From Diaphorobacter sp. HDW4B (GTDB lineage: Bacteria; Pseudomonadota; Gammaproteobacteria; Burkholderiales; Burkholderiaceae_C): a stretch of DNA of 64,000 nucleotides. Under the pieces are notes generated by a model. It was not told where the DNA came from, did not search any database, and was given only the letters and a program-made list of their open reading frames with translations. Positions 25,982 to 34,615 of the stretch are shown piece after piece. The stretch is from NCBI RefSeq assembly GCF_011305535.1, contig NZ_CP049905.1:3904001-3968000 (forward strand), given 5' to 3'. The position numbers and the translations under genes were made by a program. Numbering within the stretch: position 1 is the stretch's first letter; every line of letters starts with the position of its first letter.

Positions 25982-26058
25982 TTGATCACTTCGCGGGGTA
26001 GGACAACGCGGGTCAGCCCGAATAGGCAAGAAAGGCGGTTTTATCGATAGTTGTGCCC

Positions 26059-27777
26059 ATGTCCTATTCCATCCCTTCCATGCCGTCGGATGCCGATCTG
26101 CGCAGTCTGGTGCGCTTTTCCACCGACGATGGTCTGATCTGGTTGTCCGGGCAGCGCATGCTGCTCATGCATTCCGCAACGCTCATGGAGCTGCGCAAGG
26201 AACTGATGAACACGCTGGGCCCCGTGCACACGCGGCGCGTGCTCATGCGCGGTGGATATGCGGCGGGCGAGCGCGATGCTTTGCTGGCGCGGCAGATTCG
26301 GCCCAACGGCAGCCTGTTCGAGATGTTCTCTGTGGGGCCGCAACTGCATCGACTCGAAGGCGCGGTGCGCGCAACGCCGCTGGTATTCGATGTGGACGAG
26401 AACGCAGGCAAGCTGCTGTGCCAGGTGCGCTGGGAGCACAGTTGGGAAGCCGAATCGCAAGTGCGTGAATGGGGGCCGCAAAGCGAGCCCGCCTGCTGGA
26501 TGCTGCTGGGTTATGCGTCTGGTTATTCCAGCGCTTTTTTCCGAAAGCAGGTGCTGTTCAAGGAGATGCAATGCGAAGCCTGTGGACATGCAAGCTGTCT
26601 GATCGAAGGCCGCTTTGTGCACGAGTGGCCCGATGGCGAACAGCTCGCGCGTGACTATCTGCCCGACTCCATGCTGGTGCGCCTCGATGACTTGCACTCG
26701 CAGGTCGAAGCGCTGCGCACGCGTCTGCAGCCCAAGGATGCGCAGGGCCCGTTGCTGGGCCAATCGCACGCGTTCCAATCCGCCGTCGAGTTGCTGCGCA
26801 AGGCCGCGCCCACGCAGGTCACGGTGTTGCTGACGGGCGAGACCGGCGTGGGCAAGGAGCGCTTTGCAAGCGCCCTGCATTCCATGAGCGCGCGTGCGGA
26901 CAAGCCATTCGTTGCCGTCAATTGCGCGGCCTTGCCGGACGAGTTGATCGAGAGCGAACTGTTCGGTGCGGAGAAGGGCGCTTTCACCGGCGCAAACGCC
27001 ACGCGCATCGGCCGCTTCGAGCGCGCCAACGGCGGCACCTTGATGCTCGATGAATTGGGCGAGATGCCCTTGCCCGCACAGGCCAAGCTGCTGCGGGTGC
27101 TGCAGACCGGAGAGATCGAACGCCTGGGCGGCACCAAGCCCATCAAGGTCGATGTGCGCGTGGTGGCCGCCACCAACGTGGACCTGGAAAAAGCGGTGGA
27201 GCAGGGGCGTTTTCGCGCCGATTTGCTGTATCGCCTGAACGTCTATCCGATCCGCATCCCTGCGCTTCGCGAGCGGGTGGATGACATCGAGTTGCTGGCC
27301 ATGCATCTGCTGCAGAAGTTCTCTGCGCTGCATGGCAAGCATGTGGCGGGACTCACCGATCGTGCGGTGGCGGCGCTGCGCAGTCATCGCTGGCCGGGCA
27401 ATGTGCGCGAGCTGGAAAACCTGATGGAGCGCGGCCTGATTCTTTCACCCGCCGATGAGCTGATCGACGTGAGTGCGCTGTTTCCACAATGGCGCGATGC
27501 GGGGCAGACCTCGGTGAACGCGCAGGGCTTTCTGTGCAGCGAAGAGCGGCAGCCCGAGATGAATGAACAGAAGGCGGGTGTGAGCGATTTCTACGACGCC
27601 ATGCAAAGCGAAGGCTTGTCGCTGGAAGCCATGGAAGAAAAATTGCTCCAGGAGGCCGTGCGCCGCGCGGGCGGAAACCTTGCCGCCGCCGCACGCGCCT
27701 TGGGCATGACGCGACCACAATTGAGCTACAGGCTTTCACGCACCCGTGATCGCGCGCAACCGGACAGCAGGGAGTGA
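26059..27777 (+). CDS. dmpR: Phenol-responsive sigma-54 activator (DmpR/MopR/AphR type)
   Basis: A 572-residue NtrC-class activator. Domains in order: N-terminal XylR/V4R sensor (about residues 15-205, with a cysteine-rich CEACGHASC zinc-type motif), a short linker, the AAA+ ATPase (about 235-460; Walker A GETGVGKE, the sigma-54 contact loop GAFTGA, Walker B GTLMLDEL, and the RVDDIELLA region), and a Fis-type helix-turn-helix (NLAAAARALGMTRPQLSYRL). It should bind phenol directly and activate the divergent hydroxylase operon. The ATG at 26059 and the GTG at 26053 are both possible starts. Confidence 0.95.
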   Translation: MSYSIPSMPSDADLRSLVRFSTDDGLIWLSGQRMLLMHSATLMELRKELMNTLGPVHTRRVLMRGGYAAGERDALLARQIRPNGSLFEMFSVGPQLHRLEGAVRATPLVFDVDENAGKLLCQVRWEHSWEAESQVREWGPQSEPACWMLLGYASGYSSAFFRKQVLFKEMQCEACGHASCLIEGRFVHEWPDGEQLARDYLPDSMLVRLDDLHSQVEALRTRLQPKDAQGPLLGQSHAFQSAVELLRKAAPTQVTVLLTGETGVGKERFASALHSMSARADKPFVAVNCAALPDELIESELFGAEKGAFTGANATRIGRFERANGGTLMLDELGEMPLPAQAKLLRVLQTGEIERLGGTKPIKVDVRVVAATNVDLEKAVEQGRFRADLLYRLNVYPIRIPALRERVDDIELLAMHLLQKFSALHGKHVAGLTDRAVAALRSHRWPGNVRELENLMERGLILSPADELIDVSALFPQWRDAGQTSVNAQGFLCSEERQPEMNEQKAGVSDFYDAMQSEGLSLEAMEEKLLQEAVRRAGGNLAAAARALGMTRPQLSYRLSRTRDRAQPDSRE

Positions 27778-27783
27778 GAGGGA

Positions 27784-28530
27784 ATGGCCAAACGCCCATA
27801 CATACAGGTCGTGTCGGCGCTGGAGGCCGAGGGCTTCAGCAACGATGACACGTCGCGCACGCTGACCGAGCAGACCTATGCCGAACTGCGCACCGACATC
27901 ATCGAAGGCCGCCTCTTGCCCGGCAGCAAGCTGCGCGTGGAGCATCTGCGCCAGACCTACGCCGTGGGCGCGGGCACCTTGCGCGAGGCGCTCACGCGGC
28001 TGGTGAGCGATGCGCTGGTCTCCGCCGAAGGGCAGCGCGGCTTTCGCGTCTCGCCGATTGCCATCGATGATCTGGAAGAACTCACGCGCCTGCGTGTGCA
28101 CATCGAAACCAATGCGCTGCGCGAATCGATCCGCCATGGCGACGATGCTTGGCGCGCGCGTCTGCGTGCGGCCTACGAAGAGCTGTCGGCCGTGGAGCAA
28201 CCGCTCACGCGCGCCAACCGGGGCCGTTGGGAAATGCTGAATTTGCGCTTTCACGAAACGCTGCTTGACGGTCGACCATCGCCCTGGGCCAAGAAAGTGC
28301 TCAAGCTGCTGTCACGCCACATCGAGCGCTACCGCTCGTTCGCCATTGGCCTGCCCGGTGCCATGCGCGACGTGCACGCCGAGCACATGGAAATCTACGA
28401 ACTCGCCATGTCCGGCCAGGAAGCCCGTGCGGCCCTGGCGCTCGAAGCCCATATCTGCGCGACCCCGCACGAGTTGCTCAAGGCGCTGCGCGAGGGGCGG
28501 ATGGTGTTGCCTGCGGCTGAAGCGTCGTAA
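27784..28530 (+). CDS. GntR-family repressor of phenol genes (PhcS/AphS type)
   Basis: A 248-residue FadR-subfamily GntR protein: winged helix (about residues 28-95; TEQTYAELRTDIIEGRLLPG, VGAGTLREALTRL) and an all-helical FCD ligand domain (about 105-225) with metal-type histidines (RFHETL, EHMEIYELAM). It starts 6 bases after dmpR. In Comamonas phenol clusters a GntR gene at this place represses gratuitous expression of the pathway; the same role is inferred here. Its stop codon TAA lies inside the target duplication of the insertion sequence downstream, so the gene is intact. Confidence 0.88.
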   Translation: MAKRPYIQVVSALEAEGFSNDDTSRTLTEQTYAELRTDIIEGRLLPGSKLRVEHLRQTYAVGAGTLREALTRLVSDALVSAEGQRGFRVSPIAIDDLEELTRLRVHIETNALRESIRHGDDAWRARLRAAYEELSAVEQPLTRANRGRWEMLNLRFHETLLDGRPSPWAKKVLKLLSRHIERYRSFAIGLPGAMRDVHAEHMEIYELAMSGQEARAALALEAHICATPHELLKALREGRMVLPAAEAS

Positions 28531-28531
28531 C
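28526..28531. repeat. Target site duplication, left copy
   Basis: CGTAAC directly abuts the left inverted repeat of the insertion sequence and recurs at 29603-29608. It includes the TAA stop of the GntR gene. Confidence 0.9.
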
Positions 28532-29602
28532 TGTCAGGTCCCGGATGATTGGATCGTAAAAACCAAGCGTCCGCTACTGTTCAGCCGAGAGGTACTCAAA
28601 GCGGTTGTGGCAACATGGCGCATCGAGACAGGAGAGACGCCATGCTGATCTCATTGCACAAGAACGCAACCACCACGCCAGCGATTCGCCTGGCGCTGCA
28701 GCAATCGAGTGCGTCCGACCACGAGCTTGCGCAGCAATATGGCATTGGACTTGGTACGGTGCGCAAGTGGCGCCATCGCACAAGCGTGCAGGATGAAAGC
28801 CATACCGCTCATCACCTGCAGACAACGCTCAACGCAGCGCAGGAAGAGCTGGTGATCTATCTGCGATCTCAACTGCTGCTGCCTCTGGATGATTTGCTGG
28901 CAGTCGTTCACGAATTCATTGAACCTGCGATGAGCCGCTCGGCGCTGGATCGATTGCTGCGTCGCCGAGGACATTCGCGCTTACCCACGGCCGTTCGAGC
29001 CGAGCACGAAAGCAAACCGTTCAAAGCCTATGAGCCGGGCTATGTGCACATTGATGTGAAGTACCTGCCCCAGATGCAGGATGAGAACAAGCGCCGATAT
29101 GTCTTTGTTGCCATTGACCGAGCTACGCGTTGGGTGTTCATCCAGATCAAGCAATACAAGACGGCAGCGGCTGCGCACGCGTTTTTGGCGACCCTGAAGA
29201 AAGCTGCTTGCTTCAAGATTCGCACGATCCTCACAGATAACGGCAAAGAGTTCTCGGATCGTCTGTTTGGCAAGCACGAGAAGCAACCAAGCGGTGATCA
29301 CGAGTTTGATTTACTGTGCAAGGAACTCGGTATAGAGCACCGACTCACACGGCCCAGAACGCCACGTACCAACGGAATGGTGGAGCGCTTCAACGGAAGG
29401 CTCAGCCAAGTGCTGCGCACGCATCACTTCAACAGTGCAGAGGATCTAGAGAAGACGCTTCATCGCTTTGTGTAGCTGTACAACCAGCAGATTCCACAGA
29501 AAGCTCTGCGGCATGAAACGCCCGTTCAGGCCCTCAAGCGATGGCAGGCGTCACATCCAAAATTGTTTGAAAAGAACGTGCGCAATCATCCGGGACCTGA
29601 CA
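28532..29602 (+). mobile_element. IS481-family insertion sequence, 1071 bp
   Basis: Bounded by perfect 20-bp inverted repeats (28532-28551 and 29583-29602, starting TGTCAGGTCCCGGATGATTG) and flanked by 6-bp duplications of CGTAAC. It carries one transposase gene of the IS481 type on the plus strand, now interrupted by an amber codon. The perfect ends and duplication indicate a fairly recent insertion, just behind the GntR repressor gene. Confidence 0.93.
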
Positions 29603-29607
29603 CGTAA
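28642..29607 (+). pseudogene. IS481-type transposase interrupted by an in-frame amber codon
   Basis: The frame begins at ATG 28642 (MLISLHKNATTTPAIRLALQ), holds a helix-turn-helix (ELAQQYGIGLGTVRKWRHR) and a DDE integrase core: Asp in VHIDVKYLP, Asp in LTDNGKEF, Glu in MVERFNGR. A TAG at 29473-29475 stops it after HRFV. The same frame continues with LYNQQIPQKALRHETP and runs to a TAA at 29605-29607 that belongs to the target duplication, outside the element. The usual residue there is Trp (TGG), so one base change explains the stop. The catalytic triad precedes it; about 43 C-terminal residues are lost. Confidence 0.85.
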
Positions 29608-29608
29608 C
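29603..29608. repeat. Target site duplication, right copy
   Basis: CGTAAC directly after the right inverted repeat, matching 28526-28531. It supplies the downstream stop codon of the transposase frame. Confidence 0.9.
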
Positions 29609-29637
29609 TCCGTAACTCTCCCCCCTCGAATCAGCAG

Positions 29638-29672
29638 AACCCCAACCGACTTTGGCTCGGTTGGGGTTTTTT
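29638..29672 (+). terminator. Intrinsic terminator after the dmpR-gntR unit
   Basis: Twelve-base arms AACCCCAACCGA and TCGGTTGGGGTT flank a 7-base loop and are followed by a T run. It probably terminated the regulator operon before the insertion sequence landed between gene and terminator. Confidence 0.93.
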
Positions 29673-29970
29673 GCTTGGGAAAAGTATTTTGTTCTTGGTT
29701 TGCATGCAGGGCTGATGGCTGAATACATCGGTATGTATGAAAGTGTTTGAGTTATCAGATATCTTTTAATCTGATATTTACAATATTCCTATTTTTATTT
29801 GTGAGAATTTAATTGGATTTGAGCTGACTGGTATGCATGCTTGATGAGCGTAAAGTGTTGTTTGCAAGAAATAACATTGATGAGCTTCAATAATCTGTCT
29901 GGTTAATTGACATCATTGTTGGTTGTGGCGCATTGAATTCAAATTTGGAGGTTATCCATGGAGTTTTAAT
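29673..29970. other. AT-rich intergenic region upstream of the DUF11 surface protein
   Basis: About 300 bases, far more AT-rich than the rest of the window, with no gene visible. It contains the inverted repeat at 29753-29776 and long T-rich stretches. Such composition upstream of a surface protein fits a promoter silenced by H-NS-like proteins, which is inference. Confidence 0.6.
29753..29776. promoter_or_regulatory. Inverted repeat, candidate operator of the DUF11 protein gene
   Basis: Perfect 8-bp arms TATCAGAT and ATCTGATA separated by 8 bases, within the AT-rich leader. The size suits a dimeric regulator site; no binding protein can be named. Confidence 0.45.
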
Positions 29971-32928
29971 ATGTTTTTTTCAAATGCTTATAAGGGGCGT
30001 GAGTTGATTTCCCCAATGGCGAGCGGTTTGAACCGCCAGCGAAAGAGTGAGGGAGCAGGGCGCAAATCCGAGGGATTGCTTTGGCGTGCAAATCAACGAT
30101 TGATTCCACGCGTGCTGCGCATGACCTACGTGTCCATGCTGTGCCTGACGGTGTGGGGGCATGCACAGGCCCAGACAAAGACCACATGCGATGGCACTTT
30201 GTTTGTTTCCAACGCAAGCGGCAATGGTGTTGCAACCAAATTCAACCAGATTGATACCACGACCAATCCACCCACGTTGAAAAATTTGGGCGTGACTACT
30301 GGCGCCAATTACAACGCCCTGGGCTACAACCCTGTTGATCAGTATTTCTATGCCATGAGATATGGTACGGATGAGCTGCTGCGCGTGAACCCGAATGGCA
30401 CGGTCACCAGTCTGGGCAGCGTGAATGGGTTGCCAAACAATGATGACTCTGCATTCACGAGTGGTGCTTTCAATGCGGCTGGAAGTTACTACATCAAAGT
30501 GCAGGGCGATACCAAGGCTATTTATGTTGTAAACGTAAATACCCGGAAATACACCACCATCACCTTGAGCGCTGCCATCGAAATCTCCGACATGGCGTTC
30601 GTGAATGGGGTGCTTTATTCCGTGGGCAACAACGGCCAGCTCTACAAGATCGAGATCACCGGCAACACCGGGCAGGTCACTGCGATCGGTACGGCATATC
30701 CGACGGCTTCGGGTGCTCAGTTGGGCGCACAGTTCGGTGCCACCAATGGCTTGTTCGGCACGGCCAATGATGGCTCGGGCTTCTATTTCATTGACGTGAA
30801 CACGGGCGTGCGCACCCGGCTGTCGGCGTCGCCAGTGGCTTCCTCCAACGATGGTGCCAACTGCCCGACCGAAGCGCTGAATTTCCCCTCGGACCTGACC
30901 ATTGCCAAAACCGCAGGTTCCTATGTGGCGGGCAGCCCGTTGGTCTACACGATCACGGTGGGCAACAACGGGCCGCTGGATGTCACCAATGCCCATGTGT
31001 CCGATGCCTTGCCTGCTGGCATCACGTCGGCTACTTGGACCTGCTCTGCCGCTGGAACAGCCAGTTGCGGAGTGGCCTCGGGAACAGGTGCCATCGACGA
31101 CACCAAGGCGTACGTGCCGTACAAAGGCACGGTCACGTATACGCTGTCCATGGACATCCCTGCCAATTTCACCGGACCCCTCACGAACACGGCCAATGTG
31201 GCACTGCCCGCAGATGTGCCCTACCTGAGCGACCCGGATCTGACCAACAACACGGCCAGCGTCACCAGCGTGCAAGCCGTGGCCAATCTGGGCGTCACCA
31301 AGACGGATGGCTTCGGCAGCTACACGCCTGGTACCGATGTGACCTATACCGTCACCGTCACGAATGCAGGTCCGGATGCAGTCGTCGGCGCGACGGTCAG
31401 CGACTCATTGCCCGCAGGTATTAGCACCGCCAGCTGGACTTGCGTTGCTTCCACCGGCGGCTCCTGCACGGCCAGCGGCAACGGCGCACTCAGCGACAAG
31501 GTCAATCTGCCCTCCGGTGGCTCGGCCACCTACAGCATGGTCATGACCGTTCCCATCACGTTCGCTGGCAATTTGGTGAACACGGCCACGGTGCAAGTAC
31601 CAGACGGCGTGATCGAATCTGACCCGTCCAACAACACCGCGACCGACACCGATGCGCAAAGCACGGCCAATCTGAGCATCACCAAGACGGACGGCCTCAC
31701 CCGCTACATGCCGGGGACGGATGTGACCTACACCATCACGGTCGCCAACAGCGGTCCGGATGCAGCCAATGGCGCGACGGTCAGCGACCCCCTGCCTGCT
31801 GGCATCACCAAGGCCAGTTGGACTTGCGTGGCCGCAGCAGGTGCCACTTGCACGTCGACTGGAAGCGGTGCGCTCAGCGACAAGGTCAACCTGCCTGTGG
31901 GTGCATCCGCGACCTACAACGTGATCATGACCGTGCCCGGCACCTTCTCGGGTGCCTTGGTGAACACGGCCACGGTGGCCTCGCCTGCAGGGGTGATCGA
32001 TCCCGATACGGCCAACAACTCGGCAACGGATTCGGACGCGCAGGCCTCTGCCGATCTGAGCATCACCAAGACCGATGGTGCGACGACCTACAAGCCTGGC
32101 ACCGACGTGACCTATACCATCACGGTCGCCAACAGCGGTCCGGATGCGGCCAACGGCGCGACGGTCAGTGACGCATTGCCTGCGGGCATCACCAAGGCCA
32201 ACTGGACTTGCGTGGCTGCTGCTGGTGCCACTTGCACCGGCACTGGATCTGGTTCGCTCAACGACAAGGTGAACCTGCCTTCGGGTACTTCGGTGACCTA
32301 CAAGGTCGTCCTGTCCGTGCCGACGACCTTCACTGGTGCGTTGGTGAACACGGCTTCCGTGACATCGCCTGCGGGTGTGGTCGATCCGAACGCGGCCAAC
32401 AACTCGGCAACAGATTCGGACGCGCAGGCCTCTGCCGATCTGAGCATCACCAAGACCAATGGTGCGACGACCTACAAGCCCGGTACGGACGTGACCTACA
32501 CCATCACCGTCACGAACAACGGCACGGAAACGGTCACTGGTGCAACCGTCAGCGACCCCTTGCCAGCCGGCATCACCAAGGCCAGCTGGACCTGTGCGGC
32601 CGCCAATGGCGCCACTTGCACGGGTGCTGGATCCGGCGCGCTCAGCGACAAGGTCAATCTGCCCGCAGGTGCATCCGTCACCTACACGGTGGTTCTGTCG
32701 GTGCCAAGCACGTTCACCGGTGCGCTCGTGAACACGGCCTCGGTGGCCGCACCTGCTGACATGCTGGATCCGAATGCTGTCAACAACACGGCTACGGACA
32801 CCGACCAGCAGCAGGCCGAGACGGCTGCAGCGATGCCCGTGCCCGTCGGCGGCGGCTGGGTTCTGGCTCTGCTCACAGGTCTGATGGGCCTGATCTCCAT
32901 GGGCTTCGGCACGCGTCGTCGCGGCTGA
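29971..32928 (+). CDS. Large secreted DUF11-repeat surface protein
   Basis: About 985 residues. An N-terminal leader with a hydrophobic segment ends in AQAQ, followed by a propeller-like region (about residues 75-305; repeated YSVGNNGQLYKIEI-like units, DUF6923 type), five DUF11 immunoglobulin-like repeats (nucleotides 30889-32814) and a C-terminus with VPVGGGW, a hydrophobic span and TRRRG, a diverged IPTL-type sorting signal. DUF11 chains occur in adhesin-like envelope proteins. The start is uncertain: GGAGG lies at 29947-29951, and ATG 29971, ATG 30016 and ATG 30121 are all in frame. High-GC coding composition begins only near 30010. Confidence 0.8.
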   Translation: MFFSNAYKGRELISPMASGLNRQRKSEGAGRKSEGLLWRANQRLIPRVLRMTYVSMLCLTVWGHAQAQTKTTCDGTLFVSNASGNGVATKFNQIDTTTNPPTLKNLGVTTGANYNALGYNPVDQYFYAMRYGTDELLRVNPNGTVTSLGSVNGLPNNDDSAFTSGAFNAAGSYYIKVQGDTKAIYVVNVNTRKYTTITLSAAIEISDMAFVNGVLYSVGNNGQLYKIEITGNTGQVTAIGTAYPTASGAQLGAQFGATNGLFGTANDGSGFYFIDVNTGVRTRLSASPVASSNDGANCPTEALNFPSDLTIAKTAGSYVAGSPLVYTITVGNNGPLDVTNAHVSDALPAGITSATWTCSAAGTASCGVASGTGAIDDTKAYVPYKGTVTYTLSMDIPANFTGPLTNTANVALPADVPYLSDPDLTNNTASVTSVQAVANLGVTKTDGFGSYTPGTDVTYTVTVTNAGPDAVVGATVSDSLPAGISTASWTCVASTGGSCTASGNGALSDKVNLPSGGSATYSMVMTVPITFAGNLVNTATVQVPDGVIESDPSNNTATDTDAQSTANLSITKTDGLTRYMPGTDVTYTITVANSGPDAANGATVSDPLPAGITKASWTCVAAAGATCTSTGSGALSDKVNLPVGASATYNVIMTVPGTFSGALVNTATVASPAGVIDPDTANNSATDSDAQASADLSITKTDGATTYKPGTDVTYTITVANSGPDAANGATVSDALPAGITKANWTCVAAAGATCTGTGSGSLNDKVNLPSGTSVTYKVVLSVPTTFTGALVNTASVTSPAGVVDPNAANNSATDSDAQASADLSITKTNGATTYKPGTDVTYTITVTNNGTETVTGATVSDPLPAGITKASWTCAAANGATCTGAGSGALSDKVNLPAGASVTYTVVLSVPSTFTGALVNTASVAAPADMLDPNAVNNTATDTDQQQAETAAAMPVPVGGGWVLALLTGLMGLISMGFGTRRRG
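31279..32814 (+). repeat. Four tandem 384-bp repeats coding DUF11 domains
   Basis: Units start at 31279, 31663, 32047 and 32431, exactly 384 bp apart (128 residues each). Each opens with L(S/G)(I/V)TKT and carries PGTDVTYT, SLPAGI or PLPAGI, SWTC and NTATV-type motifs. A more diverged 390-bp unit precedes them from 30889. Stretches of high DNA identity between units make unequal recombination possible. Confidence 0.92.
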
Positions 32929-33330
32929 TGTCGGGAGAAGGGGACTCGTGCAACGCGAGTCTCTGAAGAAAATCGCTTGCAGACACATCGCCACGGCGCG
33001 GTGTGTCTGCCAGCGTGGTGATGCGGCGAGGCGGGGAGCCGGATGTCACCCAGAATGAATCAAGCCTTTGTTTCGCGGGCACCGACCTGCCGATGCCAAG
33101 TGACACTCCCCCTGCGCACATGGTCAATCTGAATGACCTTGTTTCATGCGGCTTCCGAACGTGAGCGGATTGCCAGTAGTTCACATTTTTTGAACTGAAG
33201 CGACAATTTCATTGAAACTTCGTGCACGGAACCGACTCTAGACTTCAGTTCATAGAAGTCAGGACGGCGTGAGCACGGCACGCAATCCCGATAGATCAGC
33301 GATTTGACCGTGAGGGATTGAAGTTTCCAG
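32929..33330. other. Intergenic region with hairpins, no gene seen
   Basis: About 400 bases between the DUF11 protein and cytochrome b561. Two hairpins follow the DUF11 gene: GACTCG/CGAGTC at 32943-32961 and the stronger one at 32979-33010. The rest should hold the promoter of the cytochrome gene; no convincing reading frame is present. Confidence 0.5.
32979..33010. terminator. Strong hairpin downstream of the DUF11 gene
   Basis: Perfect 9-bp arms GCAGACACA and TGTGTCTGC enclose 14 bases that themselves pair as CGCC/GGCG. No T run follows, so it is either a Rho-assisted terminator or an mRNA-stabilising hairpin rather than a classical intrinsic terminator. Confidence 0.45.
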
Positions 33331-33897
33331 ATGCAGGCAGCTTTGCAAAAACAGCCGACGCGGTACACCGGAACGGCCAAGGCGTTTCATTGGGTGCTGG
33401 CGTTGGCGCTAGTCACCTTGTTTGGCGTCGGTCTGTACATGACCGGCCTGCCGTTTTCACCGCAGCGCCTCAAGCTCTACAACTGGCACAAGTGGGCGGG
33501 CGTCACCATTTTGGCGCTCTCGGTGCTGCGCATGTTGTGGCGCTTCACGCACCGTCCGCCGCAGTTGCCCGAGAAGGTGCTGGCCACCATGCCCGGCTGG
33601 CAGCAGTTTGCGCACCACGCGGTGCACTTTCTGATGTATGCGTTGTTCCTCGCCGTTCCATTGATCGGTTGGGCTTACAGCTCGGCTTCGGGTTTTCAGA
33701 TCGTGTGGTTCGGCGCGCTGCCGCTGCCTGATTTCGTTCCCGTTGATCCTGAACTCGCCAAGGCCATCAAGCCCTGGCATGCCTACAGTGCCTATGCGCT
33801 GGCCGCTCTGGTCGTGATGCATGTGGCTGCGGTCATCAAGCACCAGGTCATCGACCGCGATGGTCTGCTCAGCCGCATGTTGCCGGGCAAAGCCTGA
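33331..33897 (+). CDS. Cytochrome b561 family protein
   Basis: A 188-residue membrane di-haem cytochrome of the bacterial b561 (CybB) type. Four hydrophobic spans carry the haem-ligand histidines (AFHWVLALAL, YNWHKWAGVT, AHHAVHFLMYALF and MHVAAVIKH). It may pass electrons from quinol to a periplasmic acceptor. It is followed by two YceI genes, a very common trio, suggesting shared use of a prenyl or quinone-like lipid. Confidence 0.9.
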   Translation: MQAALQKQPTRYTGTAKAFHWVLALALVTLFGVGLYMTGLPFSPQRLKLYNWHKWAGVTILALSVLRMLWRFTHRPPQLPEKVLATMPGWQQFAHHAVHFLMYALFLAVPLIGWAYSSASGFQIVWFGALPLPDFVPVDPELAKAIKPWHAYSAYALAALVVMHVAAVIKHQVIDRDGLLSRMLPGKA

Positions 33898-33970
33898 AAT
33901 TCCAATCCGGAGGCAGGGCTTAACCGAGTCCTGCTGAAAACCGAATATTTCCTTGTCAAGGAGAAATGAA

Positions 33971-34561
33971 ATGATGTTGACGAAAAAATTCTCTGCCCTG
34001 AGCGCAGGCGTCGTGCTGGCGGGTTCCGCGCTGATGATGGCCGCTCCTGCCGCCCATGCACAGCAAGCCGTCGTGCCCGCTCAAAGCGAAATCGCGTTCG
34101 TGAGCAAGCAGATGGGCGTGCCGGTGGAAGGCAAGTTCAAGAAGTTCGATGCACAGGTGTCGTTCGATCCCGCCAAGCTCGCGACCAGCAAGGTGGCGTT
34201 CACCATCGACACCGGCAGCGCCACACTCGGCGTGAAGGAAACCGATGCGGAACTGCCAAAGGCCGTGTGGTTTAACGTGCCGAAATTTCCTCAGGCTACA
34301 TTCCAGTCTTCGGCCATCAAGTCGGTAGGCGGGGGCAAGTATGAAGTGGCCGGCAAGCTGAGCATCAAGGGCGCGAGTCAGGATGTGGTGGTGCCCGTCA
34401 CGCTCACTCAGAGCGGCGCCACGACCACGGCTGTGGGCAGTTTTCCCATCAAGCGCCTGACGTTCAAGATCGGCGAGAACGAGTGGGCCGACACCTCGAT
34501 GGTGGCGGACGACGTGCAGGTGAAATTCAAACTGGCACTGACCGGCGTTCCCAAGATCTGA
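33971..34561 (+). CDS. YceI family periplasmic lipid-binding protein (first copy)
   Basis: A 196-residue lipocalin-like protein with a signal peptide ending AHA-QQA. YceI motifs include SEIAFVSKQMGVPVEGKFKKF, ETDAELPKAVWFNVPKFPQA and GKLSIKGASQDVVVPV. ATG 33971 has AAGGAG at 33958-33963. Family members bind polyprenyl compounds in a beta-barrel. The adjacent second copy and the cytochrome form one functional group. Confidence 0.9.
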   Translation: MMLTKKFSALSAGVVLAGSALMMAAPAAHAQQAVVPAQSEIAFVSKQMGVPVEGKFKKFDAQVSFDPAKLATSKVAFTIDTGSATLGVKETDAELPKAVWFNVPKFPQATFQSSAIKSVGGGKYEVAGKLSIKGASQDVVVPVTLTQSGATTTAVGSFPIKRLTFKIGENEWADTSMVADDVQVKFKLALTGVPKI

Positions 34562-34615
34562 TTCCGGATCTTCCTTCTTTTTTGGTATTTTTGATTTTTG
34601 ACTGGAGCAATTCCC

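Noticed and set aside
12826-28531. Phenol cluster as an integrative island bounded by tRNA-Ser
   Set aside because: The tRNA lies at one end, but its 3' end points away from the cluster, no second copy of the tRNA 3' sequence was found on the other side, and there is no integrase. The position looks incidental.
31279-32814. Tandem repeats as a CRISPR array
   Set aside because: The units are 384 bp, contiguous and in frame, coding protein domains; there are no short repeats with spacers and no cas genes.
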